Source of the DNA: Elysia marginata
Lineage: Eukaryota > Mollusca > Gastropoda > Plakobranchidae
Direction: 5' to 3'
Assembly (NCBI GenBank): GCA_019649035.1
Contig: BMAT01011473.1
Coordinates: forward strand, 82,101 to 122,195
Length of the DNA stretch: 40,095 bases
In this document: positions 11,857 to 22,661 of the stretch, in pieces
Position numbering within the stretch: position 1 is the first letter of the stretch
Layout of the letters: each line of letters opens with the position of its first letter
Position numbers and translations under genes: made by a program
Notes under the pieces: model-generated
The model's database searches: none
Told to the model about the DNA's origin: nothing
Seen by the model: only the letters and a program-made list of their open reading frames with translations

Positions 11857-12392
11857 TTAGCCTGGTTTAAAAAACAAAACTTATATTGTTATAACCAAAC
11901 GACGTCATGGTTAGCTTAAATCAAAACACCAAAGTTATAATTGTAAAAACATCAAATTCACATATATAGAGCAGAAAATTTCATTAATAATAGAAAAATA
12001 TTTCAACATTGTTTGTACTGCTTATGAATCCAGCCACGTACGTGCATGTTGAGACCATCAAAGACAGCGGAACTACTCTAATATTAAAATACCAGGCACC
12101 CATCTCAGCACCTTCATCCCACACAAAGTTAGTCTAGTTTAAAAAACAAATCTTACATTGCTATGACTAAGCGGCGTCATGGTTAGCTTAAATCAAAACA
12201 CCAAAGTTATTATTGTCCAAACATCAAATTCACATATATAGAGCAGAAAATCTCATTAATAATAGAAAAATATTTTAAGATTGCTTGCACTGCCTATGGA
12301 TCCAGGCATGCTGAGACCATCAAAGACAGCAGAACGACTTTAATATTAAAACACATGGCACCTATCTCAGCACCTTCATCCCAACAAAGTTT
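11857..12392. repeat. two-copy tandem duplication, period about 272 bp
   Basis: Unit 1 (11857 to about 12128) and unit 2 (12129 to about 12392) share long blocks: CGTCATGGTTAGCTTAAATC, CATCAAATTCACATATATAG, GACCATCAAAGACAGC and CTCAGCACCTTCATCCCA occur once in each in the same order. The second unit is a few bases shorter and carries scattered substitutions, so the duplication is not recent. No coding potential is seen in either unit. Confidence 0.85.
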
Positions 12393-12614
12393 TTTGTCTA
12401 ATAATGCTCCTGTTAATATTGAGAAGGCTAAAGCAAAACAAACAAAAACTAAAATATAACAATATGAATAATAATTTAGCAAACTAAGATGCAAACTGCC
12501 TGTCCATTTATCTTAAAACAAAGAGAAAGATTCTATGTAACCATAAAAAGATAAATGCTAAACAAAAATGAATATAAATGCAACCAATGTCCTGTTTAAA
12601 TCTGAACTAAATAA

Positions 12615-12895
12615 CAGGGATGGGCACAGTACATAATTATAATGATTATATAACATTACTCCTGTGATTATCATTTCCATATTTAATGTAATCTACAGGC
12701 AACCAGTAAACAAATGGTTTAGACCTGTCTACAAAAGGCATTAATACAATTTACTGAAATTTCTGTGCTAATGGACCTAAGGAGGAAAAAATCTGCTTCA
12801 GGATCATTGAAATAAAAAATTTGATCAGGATTTTCTTTAATAAATGGGGAAAAAAATCCTGAATTTAGGATAAATCCTCAGAATGCACATCCCTG
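12615..12895. mobile_element. CAGGGATGgGCA MITE (hAT-like ends, 7-bp duplication)
   Basis: The left end CAGGGATGGGCAC and the complement of the right end, CAGGGATGTGCAT, form an imperfect terminal repeat. TAAATAA occurs immediately outside each end (12608-12614 and 12896-12902). Length is 281 bp, close to the 277-bp element at 9774, but the interiors differ. No transposase is present. Confidence 0.72.
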
Positions 12896-13952
12896 TAAAT
12901 AAGTTATTTCATGCGATCATTCTATTTGTTTCTTTTGGGGTTTTTTTGTCACCATTCAGCTGTGCACATATAAATATTTTTTTAGATCTGAGATTCAATG
13001 AACAAAGGCAAACAAAAAAGAATGAGGTTTGGAATATGTCATAAGGTCTACTGAGGTAGAGGCTTGCCCAAGATCCATCATGCCAAGTTCATGAGAAACT
13101 CAGAGGTTCAAGTTTTAAATGATTGCCACATCTTAGCTGTCCAAGAACAGAGCAACAATATAGAGGCTACAAAGAAGAATGGCTGTCATCTTAACTGACT
13201 TCCTGTGTACTGTTACAGCAGTAGTGGCTCAAATTCTAGCCAAAACTATTAAATCTTATATCATGTTCACTAACAGCATCTCTTTGAAACAATAAAGAAG
13301 TTTTATTCAGATTTTTCTACATTTGCCTGCCACACATGCAAAAAAGAAATATAGTGCATATGCTATAAGCATATTTATTAAAATACTCATTATGTCCATA
13401 AACATACATTTTTTCCTTCTTCAGGATCTTTACAAAGTTGTAAAAAATTAAAATGTTTAAAAAATCACTTGTACATAGAACACCATCAATTTTAACTTAC
13501 AATAAAAGAGTTCTTTGTGATTATAATTAACTGCAGTGTAAAACCAATAGCTGTGATATTGGTAAGTGTTTTGCCTTGCAAAACACACTCCATCGTATGA
13601 TTAATTGTGTGATGGCTCAGGAAAACCCTATCAAACCTCCCAATCCGAAGACATCCAGGTCTTGGCATTTGAGAACTTACCCGATCTTTTCTGAACAAAA
13701 CACACTTTGCTTTATAAAAAGATCTCAATTATAAAGACAGATATGGACTTGGTTGTAAGGAAGATAAATGAAAAACAGAGAAAAAGCCTTTTAAAATTTC
13801 AGGAATTGAATAAAACTTAAGCATGGTGGTTTCACAAATATCAAATTAAAAACATTTAAAGATAGTAATTTTCACCCATAATGCAATTAAATTATTCAGA
13901 AATGGCCTTAATTTTCAACAGGGCTTAAAACTTGAAAATTGACTAAGGAGAC
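12896..13952. other. region downstream of the clathrin-like gene; second copy of the 75-bp repeat
   Basis: Contains the second copy of the dispersed repeat (about 13190-13264). A 78-codon minus frame at 13492-13728 contains a good GTAAGT donor (complement of 13674-13679) but shows no clathrin-like residues. If the clathrin-like gene stops at 13953, part of this stretch is its 3' UTR. Confidence 0.4.
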
Positions 13953-14093
13953 CTAAACTGCCCTTACAAGCCTATTCTCGGTTTGCTCTTTGGTGACTTT
14001 GAGCAGGTTTTCCTGTACCTCCACAAAACCATTCAACAATCGTACACAGCCAAAGATAGTGATCCATTGCATCAAGTTTTCAGGGAAAATCAG
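13953..14093 (-). CDS. putative last exon of the clathrin-like gene
   Basis: After a CAG acceptor on the minus strand, the frame continues in phase 0 as LIFPENLMQWITIFGCVRLL, then a helix-like segment with ENLLKVTKEQTENRL. It ends at TAG (13955-13953), five codons after a possible GTAAGG donor. Its start sits where the canonical protein has the linker sequence following PYITNV, and PENL could correspond to canonical NPDL, but the match is weak. The acceptor lacks a strong adjacent pyrimidine tract. It could be the true terminus, an internal exon, or a chance frame. Confidence 0.38.
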   Translation of the reverse strand: MIFPENLMQWITIFGCVRLLNGFVEVQENLLKVTKEQTENRLVRAV

Positions 14094-17000
14094 CTGTACT
14101 GGGCAAGTCTAAGGCTGGACCCAAAGTTACAATATCTTGTTCTATGGCACCTAATTTGTAATACATTGGTGCATAGAGTCCAGTAAGTAAAACAAAAACA
14201 AAAAAAACAAAAACAAACAAAAACAGATGCAGATATTTCCTTTGTTGAGCACAGCTTGATCAAAAAGATCATTGACAGATCATTTTTTCAAATTTGTTGG
14301 CTCTGTATGCTGTCCTTACCTGCTCGCGCAAGTAGGAAATAAATCCGTCTTTCTTGATATCCACAGTAATGACCTTGAGGGTAAAAAAAAATTAGAGAAA
14401 ATGTGTGGATCTAATTATGCTTCAAAGGTGGACAGTTGGTAGAACTTAAAATACCTTTCTAGTAAAAGCTGACCATAAGTTTAAACCATAGGAGATAAAT
14501 AAGCAAAAAGACTTCTCAGACAATTTCAATCCTGTGGCTTTTATCTGGGATTAGGTTTGAAATATTAATAAATTAACAAAACCAACCAACCCATGTAAAA
14601 AAATTGCAAAAGGCACAGGAAAAAGTGTTAAAAAAATAAACTCAAATACATGAGAAGTGCATAGCTTGGGTATTTACCTGCCCACCCCTGGTGATGGCTA
14701 GCAAGCCCTGTGTGTTGGTGTTGAGAACAGCGGAAAATGTCACATCCACAGCAACTCTGGTACAGCACAGACACATCGCTGTTTCCATATCACAGATGTA
14801 CAGGTAGCCGTACTTTGTCACAACAAACAAGAGCCCATAATCAACAGACACCTGTTGAGTTAAATTTAGTAAATGTGAACAAGATTGTATACAGTGCTTA
14901 GACAAGAATCTGCTCAGGTTGTAGTTTTTAGCATGCTTTTATGTTTTAAGTTGGGCTTTTTTTGGACATTGCTCTTTCTAGTCTTAGTTTACAATAAAAA
15001 AAAATATTATCAAATAGCTACTAATCTCATCTCACAGCAATATCTTTTTAACAACATCTCATATAAACATCTTATTTTACCTTTCATTTTACTTTAAATC
15101 ATTATTCTGAACTGTAACCTTCACATAGCAGATGGTACAAAAAGCCTTGATCTTCATTTGGAGTAGCTAACACTTTTCTTTGACTTAAAGTTTTGAATAT
15201 TGAATCATAACAACAGGCCTACTTAACTGGTAATCAAGTTTAAAGGAATTAGGAAACTTATATAATACTCTTTTTTATATATTAAATGTTGAATTTAGAA
15301 AAAATTCTAACTTAATTTTTCCATCTTAAACAAGAATCTTTTAAAACCTTATCCAAATATGAACTTCACATTTTCATCCTGGAAAGTCAATGAGGCAAAT
15401 GATTTACCAGGTTTTTCTCAAAGTTCAGCTCTAATTTCTAAGTTTTAGCTTTGTGGATTTTTTGTCTTTCCCGGCCAATCAAATAGGTCAAACCTATAAC
15501 TTCCTCATACTAATAAACGAATATCTTGTATATATTGAAAAGTTTTGATTTTGGCCATCAGCTTATTCCATGTTATCCTCAATCTCATGCAAAACAGAGG
15601 AAACCCTGAATTAAGACTTGGAAAATTGTTAGTAAACACAGGTCTTATTTGAGGGGAGGTCTTTTTTCAAGGATGAAATTACTATACCCATATAAGCAGC
15701 CATTGCAAAATTTTAAACCATATTATGCTTATTATGTGGTCATTATCGGGGGGTTCCATTCAATATAAAAGTTATGAATGATAAGTGACCTCTGCACCTT
15801 TATCTTCAAAGAATCTGAGTATGAAAGAGAAGACTGTCACACAAAGAGATAGACCGGCTCAAAATTATACAAGGTTGATAAATGTGTGTAACTAAATGCA
15901 AAAATAAATGGAATATAATATAAATTTTAAAATAGGTTTTTGTTTTGTTTCAGGAGATCCCAAACGATTTTAAAAAAAAAAAACAACAGGAAATGAGCCA
16001 ACAAATGTCAAAGACACAAGTTGTGGAATAGTTTTTCTTGTTTTAATGATTTGAAAAAAATAGTAATTAGACACTAATAGCTGATTTTGAATGGTTCAAA
16101 GAAAATTAAATGAAACAAGGTTGAAAAAACAGATATTTGTTTACAAATATAATATTACAACATCTTTAATCACTGTGGTGAAAATATTTGTTAACAATTG
16201 CTTCCATGGCAAATTGTCTTATGGAGCAAGTCACTTGAAGCTAAATCTAACAACCTAGTGAAGAATACATAAAAAACAAGTCCTGTGATACCAGCCCTCC
16301 CATGCAGGTGTCAACTTAAGTTGTAGTCTACTTAAAGCCTCAAACAAATCAGTTCTTTTATCAGGAACAACGCAAATCTGTAAAAGTTTACGATTACCTC
16401 TACTGCTATAGGAAAGTCATATCTCTCGAGGTCATCCAGAAAATGAAGATGGTCATAGCTGCTTCTCAAGGCAAAATTCCCTGTCTTGTAAGGTCCTAAC
16501 TCAATAACATGGACCTAAAAGGAGGAAAACAATAAATATTTATGACAATTTCATGATGATTTGAAATGACTGCATAAGTTACAATTCCATAACTATAACG
16601 AGCCTACAGCCCAATATTTTAAACTTTGTGGTAATAAAGTTGAGCTTTGAAGTATCCAAAAATCTAAAAGGTTTAGAATTTGTGCATAAAATAGATGACC
16701 GCATGTATTACAGCTCTGTAGCAATGCAGCAACATGTGATATTTCAGGTGTACAAGTAAATGGTTTTTGCATGCTGTCCCTTTAAAATGCATTGAAATAT
16801 GTACCAAAATATGCAATATCTACTAACACTATCTTCTCTTTTTATCTGACCAACAGAGCTGTAGCCTGGCAGCATGAAAACCACTAGATTTATAATGATA
16901 ATATTGTGGGAAATCAGAAGTGAGGCTGTAAATCAGTTTATTCTATATGGACACATTACATTATGATTCTCTTATTTTTTTCTTGCCAGTAGTAAAACTT

Positions 17001-20000
17001 TGAAAAAACTTTTTAGCGTGATTATTACATCTTGGTAACATAAATTCTCAAAAGAAAACTGTTATTCAATCTTTGCACCTACTTTTCCATGATCTTGCAC
17101 TTCTCTTGAGCTCACGCAGAAGACTGTGGAAGGCCAGGGGTTACCCGGGAAATGGTAAGAGGAGAAGCAACAGGCATGTGCATTGATGCACTGGGTGAGA
17201 TTCTCACCTCTATTGTAAAGCTGCGTCACACCAGATATCCTGTTATCCTATGAGACACACACAAAAATTGTTTGTAGAAATGTGCAGTAATAAAGAAGAA
17301 TAATGTGGTTTCCATGCAGATGATAATAGATTTTTATTTCTATTTAATATGATGCTGATCAAATGAAACTATATATCTTAAGAGTTACATATTTATTTTT
17401 TTCAGATTAATAATAGAAGAAAAGAAGAGAGCTGTAATGACCTCTTTTCCCTGACTTTCAATAGGAGATGTAATAAGTATCTCAACCACTTCAAATAAGT
17501 TCGATAGTGTAATTTTCACATTTCCAAGCGTTGATATTTTGAAAAATTGCATTTTTCTGAGCTTTTGTATGTTAAAAATTGACACAGTTATCAAATTTTG
17601 TAGAAAGATTTAAGAACGTTGCTAAACTTTAAAGGAAAGGTGTTTTCTCAAATTAAAATTTTCAACACCTCACTCACTTGCAGTGGTTTCAAGACTAATA
17701 TAATGTTCAATGCATAAGCATGCCAGAGACTTGTTACGAGTCAGATGTTCAAGTACATTCTCACCTCTGGTGTAAGGCCAGTTAAAGCGAGCCAGTTCAG
17801 GGTGGGGTCAGCTTTGTAGCTCACTATCTCGGTGAATGCCAGTCTGTGATGGCGCACAAATACTTGTTGAGGTGGGAGGCTACCTGTGAATAGCAGAACC
17901 AGGAAACTGAAGTTTATACACAAGTCGGAAACTGGACGGCAATAATGAAAAAAGGATAACTTCAACCACAGGAAATAGTTGCTAAGCAGAATACTTTGCC
18001 CATACACCTAACTGGCCTTAGTGCAATCAGTTTTTTTCAAGATACAAGTATGTGAAAAAATCATTAAATATTTCTTGAATGTGCTTATCAAATGACTGCA
18101 ATGACCAAAGAAAAATTCAATTAGCAACACAGTAACCTGAAATTTTTGCTCTTCACAGTGATTTTGCCCATCCAATGAAAGCAACAACCACTAGCTGTAA
18201 CTGAATTCCATTGAATGTATTTATATAAATACAGATAATGATAGATTTAGATAAATGAAACTTACGATTTATCAAATCCTATCTTTCACTTGAGCAGCTG
18301 TCTGAGACAAGATTAAACCACTGCTTTATGAAAATTGATGATCCATCTGTTCAAATGCAACTTTGAGTTTCTCCTTTAATTTCTATAATCACCCCTCCCC
18401 CCACCCCCAACATTTCTATCTGACAATATAACTGACCAACAGAGGACCAAATCCAGTTGATCAAGTATTTTTTAGCTAAAAAAATTGTGGCCAGCCCCGT
18501 GTTGATTGAAAGTTTAGATATGAAGAGGAGAAATATGAAGAGGAGAAATATGTAATTGGCTTGTGATAAATTTTAAAAAGTTTGTAATTACTTTCCTTGT
18601 GCCCCTTAGCTCCAGCTTAGCCTCAGTAACCAAACCTTTGCTTTGTGGTCAGAGTCTAACAAACAAACATTAACACAAATTAAGAGATGTTTGGGCTTTT
18701 CACCTGGTAGCCAAGCCCCCTATCAATTTGAGTACCACTATCTCTTAGTATCTATCTAATGATATATAAAAAGTCCTCTAGACCGTAGGGATCACACATC
18801 AAAAAAAGATACAGCAGAGGTGTCCATAATATTAAAAAATGGGTAATGTGAATATTTTCTTAATTTGAATTATGTGCAGATTGTTGGTTTTATCAATTTT
18901 TTTTGGTAATTCAAAGCTAACTTGTGTTCTCAATGAGCTATGAAACATCCAAACTGGACTATAGATATGAATACAAAACTTGGACGAACATTTGCGTGTG
19001 TTGACATTCCAGTGGTAGACAGCAGCATCAGTGACCATAGCTAAGACATCAGTGGTCAGCCACGTCCAGTGGACGACAATGTCATGGAACTTGACTTTAT
19101 TAACAAGTTCTTTACTTTCCAAATTGAAAACTTCAAAGCGAAGGCCAGCTGTTGGAAAGACAGAGTAAAAATTTTCAGTAAACAGCTGAACAACAAACCA
19201 TAGCACTATAACAATGATGAAGCATATCAAAGATACCTTAAAGTAGCAAAGTTTGGAATTTTTCATGTTGACAATGATAGTGGCCACGGATTCTGCTTCC
19301 AAGATATAAGTGATATAGTATTATAACAATACTATACAAAACGCAAAGGTTAAAAAAAGGCAAGTCAGAAGGTAAGGCAAGTACAGAAAGGCAGAGACAT
19401 TAGTGGAAGAGAGTGGGGGAAATGATGACCAGGATAAGAGAACAGGAATTTGAAATGTTACACATCCAGCTAATTTTATTACCAAATAATTTATCTCTTC
19501 TTAATTTCATGAGGGGGGGGGGGGGTTGTTTTTTTTTTTTTAAACTAAGGTATTAATTATCAGAAAGTTTTTCTGATTTTGAGGAAAAGGAATTGTTACC
19601 CATGCTTGCTGACATACCACATAACTTGAAAAGAAGTTTTTATTTTAATTTCTTGTTTAAGATTGTTTGCAAGTTGTCTGGTTTTTCTCTGCTTTGAGTA
19701 AATGAACAATTTATGAATGAATACCTTTCAAAGCTATGAGAGCCTGTGAAGGATTCATCAGTACTGAGTCAGCACTTGTTGATCCTGCATATGAGATGGT
19801 TCCTTCTATTGGACTCAACACCGTCACCTTTAAAATGGAGAGGAAAAAAGTCTTCATATGCGAGTCACCATTACAAATCATCACAAATTTTAAAAATTGG
19901 GTCTCATAAAAATCCTCAGCTAATTTTTATTGTAAGAAAATTTATCTCACTTATCAATGCAATACAATATGAAACAGCTGACAAATTCAACCTACCTAAA

Positions 20001-21115
20001 AAGCCTTTAAAAAGTTCCCATTGAAACAAAATATATATGACTAAATATAATTATGTATCATACACATAATTTATTGTACCCTCTAAGTAGAATTAAAATA
20101 CCAAATTTAAAAGTAACATGCACAAAAAGAACTAAAATATAATTTTTACTGATACTTACAACAGCTCTCCTTGCAGAAAGATCTGTACGGTTGTCATGGC
20201 GTACAGCAATCCATTTATCTGACGTCATGGTGACTCGACTCCATGTCACTTGATCATTGGGTATACCAATATGTGAAAGCTGTTACAATTATATGGAAAA
20301 GGCATAAATAATAATTATATAGAATTTAAAGCACAATTTTAATACAACATATGTACCTTACAGTCCAAAAAAATTAAGATGAATCGACTTGGTCTAGTGG
20401 TGATCATTCCAAGAAATTGGAATTTTCCTACCAGTTGGGTTACACTTTTAAAACTAGACGCGAGGTAAATTTCATCATACACAGTGCAAAAAAACTAAAG
20501 GTAAATGAAAAGAAAAGAAAATAAGAACTAGACAATCAATTGTTATACCTTTATCCCATTGAGATGGAATACTTTTGATGCATTTATTGAATTAAACTGA
20601 TCCCTAATCATTCAAACACAATAAATCTATACATAATTAGAATTCCAAAATAGTAACAAGCTTTTCACTCACTCATATTTCTGCATAAAAACCTGCTATT
20701 GCTCATACATGCATTTTGCAGGGCTGCTATACATTTCTAAACACAGAAGCTTGAGAGTTCTTGTTTAAAAATGCACTAAATGTTAAACATTAAAATTGAA
20801 CTCAGGGTCATAAATTTACAGTATCTTTATATTTCTGGTTCCAGTTATTGGCATTTATAATACAGTTTGACTTGAAGCCGGATAGATGTGGCATCTTAAT
20901 CATTTGGAATATCTTAGTTAAATTAAGTCAGCTTCCTCATTTTTACTGTTAATATTTTACCTTAAAAGCTTACAGATTTAGCAAAGTTTAGAATTTACCT
21001 GGACAAGTTCGTTGATTGTTATAGGGGGCCCTCGAGCTGAATCTAAATCCATTACAGACTCAGCAGGCGCTGGACTAGGACATGACCTTGTCATATCTAC
21101 TGAACGGCCTTCCAT
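13953..21115 (-). CDS. divergent clathrin heavy chain N-terminal propeller protein (paralogue)
   Basis: Ten exons, read downward: 21115-20999, 20279-20160, 19827-19725, 19148-18990, 17883-17757, 17239-17083, 16514-16398, 14851-14678, 14373-14320 and 14093-13968, the last extending to a TAG at 13955-13953. The lengths sum to 1254 nt (418 codons), all in one frame, 423 codons with the terminal extension. The product aligns along the clathrin heavy chain propeller and start of the linker: TMTSDKWIAVRHDN, STSADSVLMNPSQALIALK, WLTTDVLAMVTDAAVYHW, LNWLALTGLT, VHVIELG, LLFVVTKYGYLYICDMETA and ITRGGQV match the order and spacing of canonical blades. Identity is clearly low, roughly a third by eye, whereas canonical animal clathrin is very conserved, so this is a paralogue. 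It has about 27 extra N-terminal residues rich in Ser/Pro/Asp. The start ATG has A at -3 and G at +4. The exon 4 donor (18990 versus 18975) and the last exon are the weakest calls. Role: presumably protein binding through the propeller; function unknown. Confidence 0.82.
20380..20460 (+). repeat. possible degenerate tRNA-like SINE head
   Basis: The segment holds TTGGTCTAGTGGTGATCATT, resembling a box A region, followed about 35 bp on by GTTGGGTTACAC, a weak box B. No family match elsewhere in the window. It lies in intron 1 of the clathrin-like gene. Confidence 0.25.
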
Positions 21116-22364
21116 CTTATTCCCCTCAACTATTTTGGTGGAACATCATCTCAATCACAGTGTTAACTGGTCAATAAAATAGAATGGTCCTCAGATAGAA
21201 GTTAAATAGTAAATTTTAGAGTTCAAGGTACAATTTTGTTATTTTACTTAGAATACTGTACATATTACACTGCAGGGAGTTATAGATAGCCTTTAAAACA
21301 GCTGTTTGCAAAAGTCACAGCATCACCACACCTCTTTGGTCTTTTCCTCTGAAGAAACTTTGCCATCTGATGAAAAAAATCAATTAATTTTAAATATTCA
21401 AGCTTTTATGACAAAATTGCAGAGGAAGGCAAAATCTTGTGCTATGAATTTCATTGCAATAATTGTCAAAAAATCTCTTGCTTTGAGAGGTTAAAGATTA
21501 TATTTTAAAAAATGAACGCTTTGAACAAAAATACACTGAGACTTCGCTAACTGGGAAATGTCAGCAGATGGTGATCTTTTGCCAAATTGCCAAGTTGCCT
21601 GATATCTTGGTAACAGTTGGTTTCAAACTAAGTCACGTAATAACAAAAGATAATCTGTAACTTGGGGAAGGTAAAGAACACTTCCCAGCCCTTGCCGGCT
21701 GATTAATTTAAAGCTAGATCTAGATCTACAGCCCATGACGCATACCATCAGTGAAAAGGGGATGGGGAAGAAAGGAGCCCAAGTGGAAAAGAGAGGGGGA
21801 GGGGGCGAGTTGAGGTTGAGGCCTAGTCTTGCTTGTGCTAAGGTGCTGTGTATGCGTTTGCGTGGGCTTGCTTTGAGTTTGTCTGTGATACTGAAACTGA
21901 CTGACAGTGACAGTGATGTAAAGCGACCCTGTCATCGAGACTGGAACTTTTCTTACTGATGCAGTGATGCAGAGAATGAGAGATGTAGAGAGGTGTTGAG
22001 CTAGGCCAATCAAACTTAATTGAGTTTTGTACCCTCCCTCTAAATGGAGACAACCGTGCCTGCCTACAACACACTGTCACTGGTCACATTGTCACTGTCG
22101 GTCAGCGCAGTGAGACCTGTGATTGAGATTTCCTCTTGCCATGCTCATTTTTATAAACTCTAGTCTTACTCTTCGTCTCAGTTTTAGTACTTTAGCGCTT
22201 TTCAGTTCACACTAACCATTCATTCAGTCAAGATGTCCAAATGTTTGGGGGCACGATTATTGCCGTTTAAAATGTATGTTAAAAACGGACTATTTTAAAA
22301 CAAAATGACTTTAAACCGAAATGGATTAGAAGCACCCTAAAAATATCTTTATTCATATTATCCC
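21116..22364. promoter_or_regulatory. presumed 5' flank and promoter region of the clathrin-like gene
   Basis: This stretch lies upstream of the minus-strand ATG. From about 21740 to 22130 it is noticeably richer in G+C than the surroundings (for example GAGGGGGAGGGGGCGAG near 21794), and overlapping TAGATCTA palindromes occur at 21715-21728. Open frames on both strands in the GC-rich part look compositional. No TATA box or initiator could be assigned. Confidence 0.3.
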
Positions 22365-22368
22365 TTAA

Positions 22369-22657
22369 CCCTCTTAGCGCGATTAGCCCCGATCGTGGCT
22401 TTCCCCGATGATCACGATGAGCCACGATCGGGGCTTTGTGACTATGGCATTTTCTCTTTTATTTTGGCCTATGAAAATGCTACTCAGGCAACTTTTTAAT
22501 ATATGCTTCTTGTGGTAAGAACCTGGCCATTTCAGTTTTGGGGTTACAATGGCGTCACCCAGCGTGAGTTCAAATGTTTTGTTTATCTCTAAAAATGTCA
22601 ATTTTAACCCAGCAAATGGACAGGGTTACAACTTTTTTTAGTACCGCGCTAAGAGGG
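22369..22657. mobile_element. piggyBac-type MITE with TTAA duplication and internal hairpin
   Basis: The 289-bp element begins CCCTCTTAGCGCG and ends with its exact complement, a 13-bp terminal inverted repeat. TTAA lies directly outside both ends (22365-22368 and 22658-22661), the hallmark target duplication of piggyBac transposons, whose ends typically begin CCC. Inside, AGCCCCGATCGTGGCT (22385-22400) pairs perfectly with AGCCACGATCGGGGCT (22420-22435) across a 19-base loop. No transposase; mobilisation in trans is inferred. Confidence 0.88.
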
Positions 22658-22661
22658 TTAA

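Noticed and set aside
13492-13728. Further exon of the clathrin-like gene
   Set aside because: It includes a donor-like GTAAGT, but its residues do not resemble clathrin linker or solenoid and both strands offer equally good splice-like signals.
17765-17765. Frameshift showing that the clathrin-like gene is a pseudogene
   Set aside because: The apparent phase break between exons 5 and 6 disappears when the donor 8 nt downstream is used, which also restores the expected residue spacing.
18528-18552. Short tandem repeat ATATGAAGAGGAGAA
   Set aside because: Only about two copies of a 16-base unit in an intron; treated as ordinary slippage.
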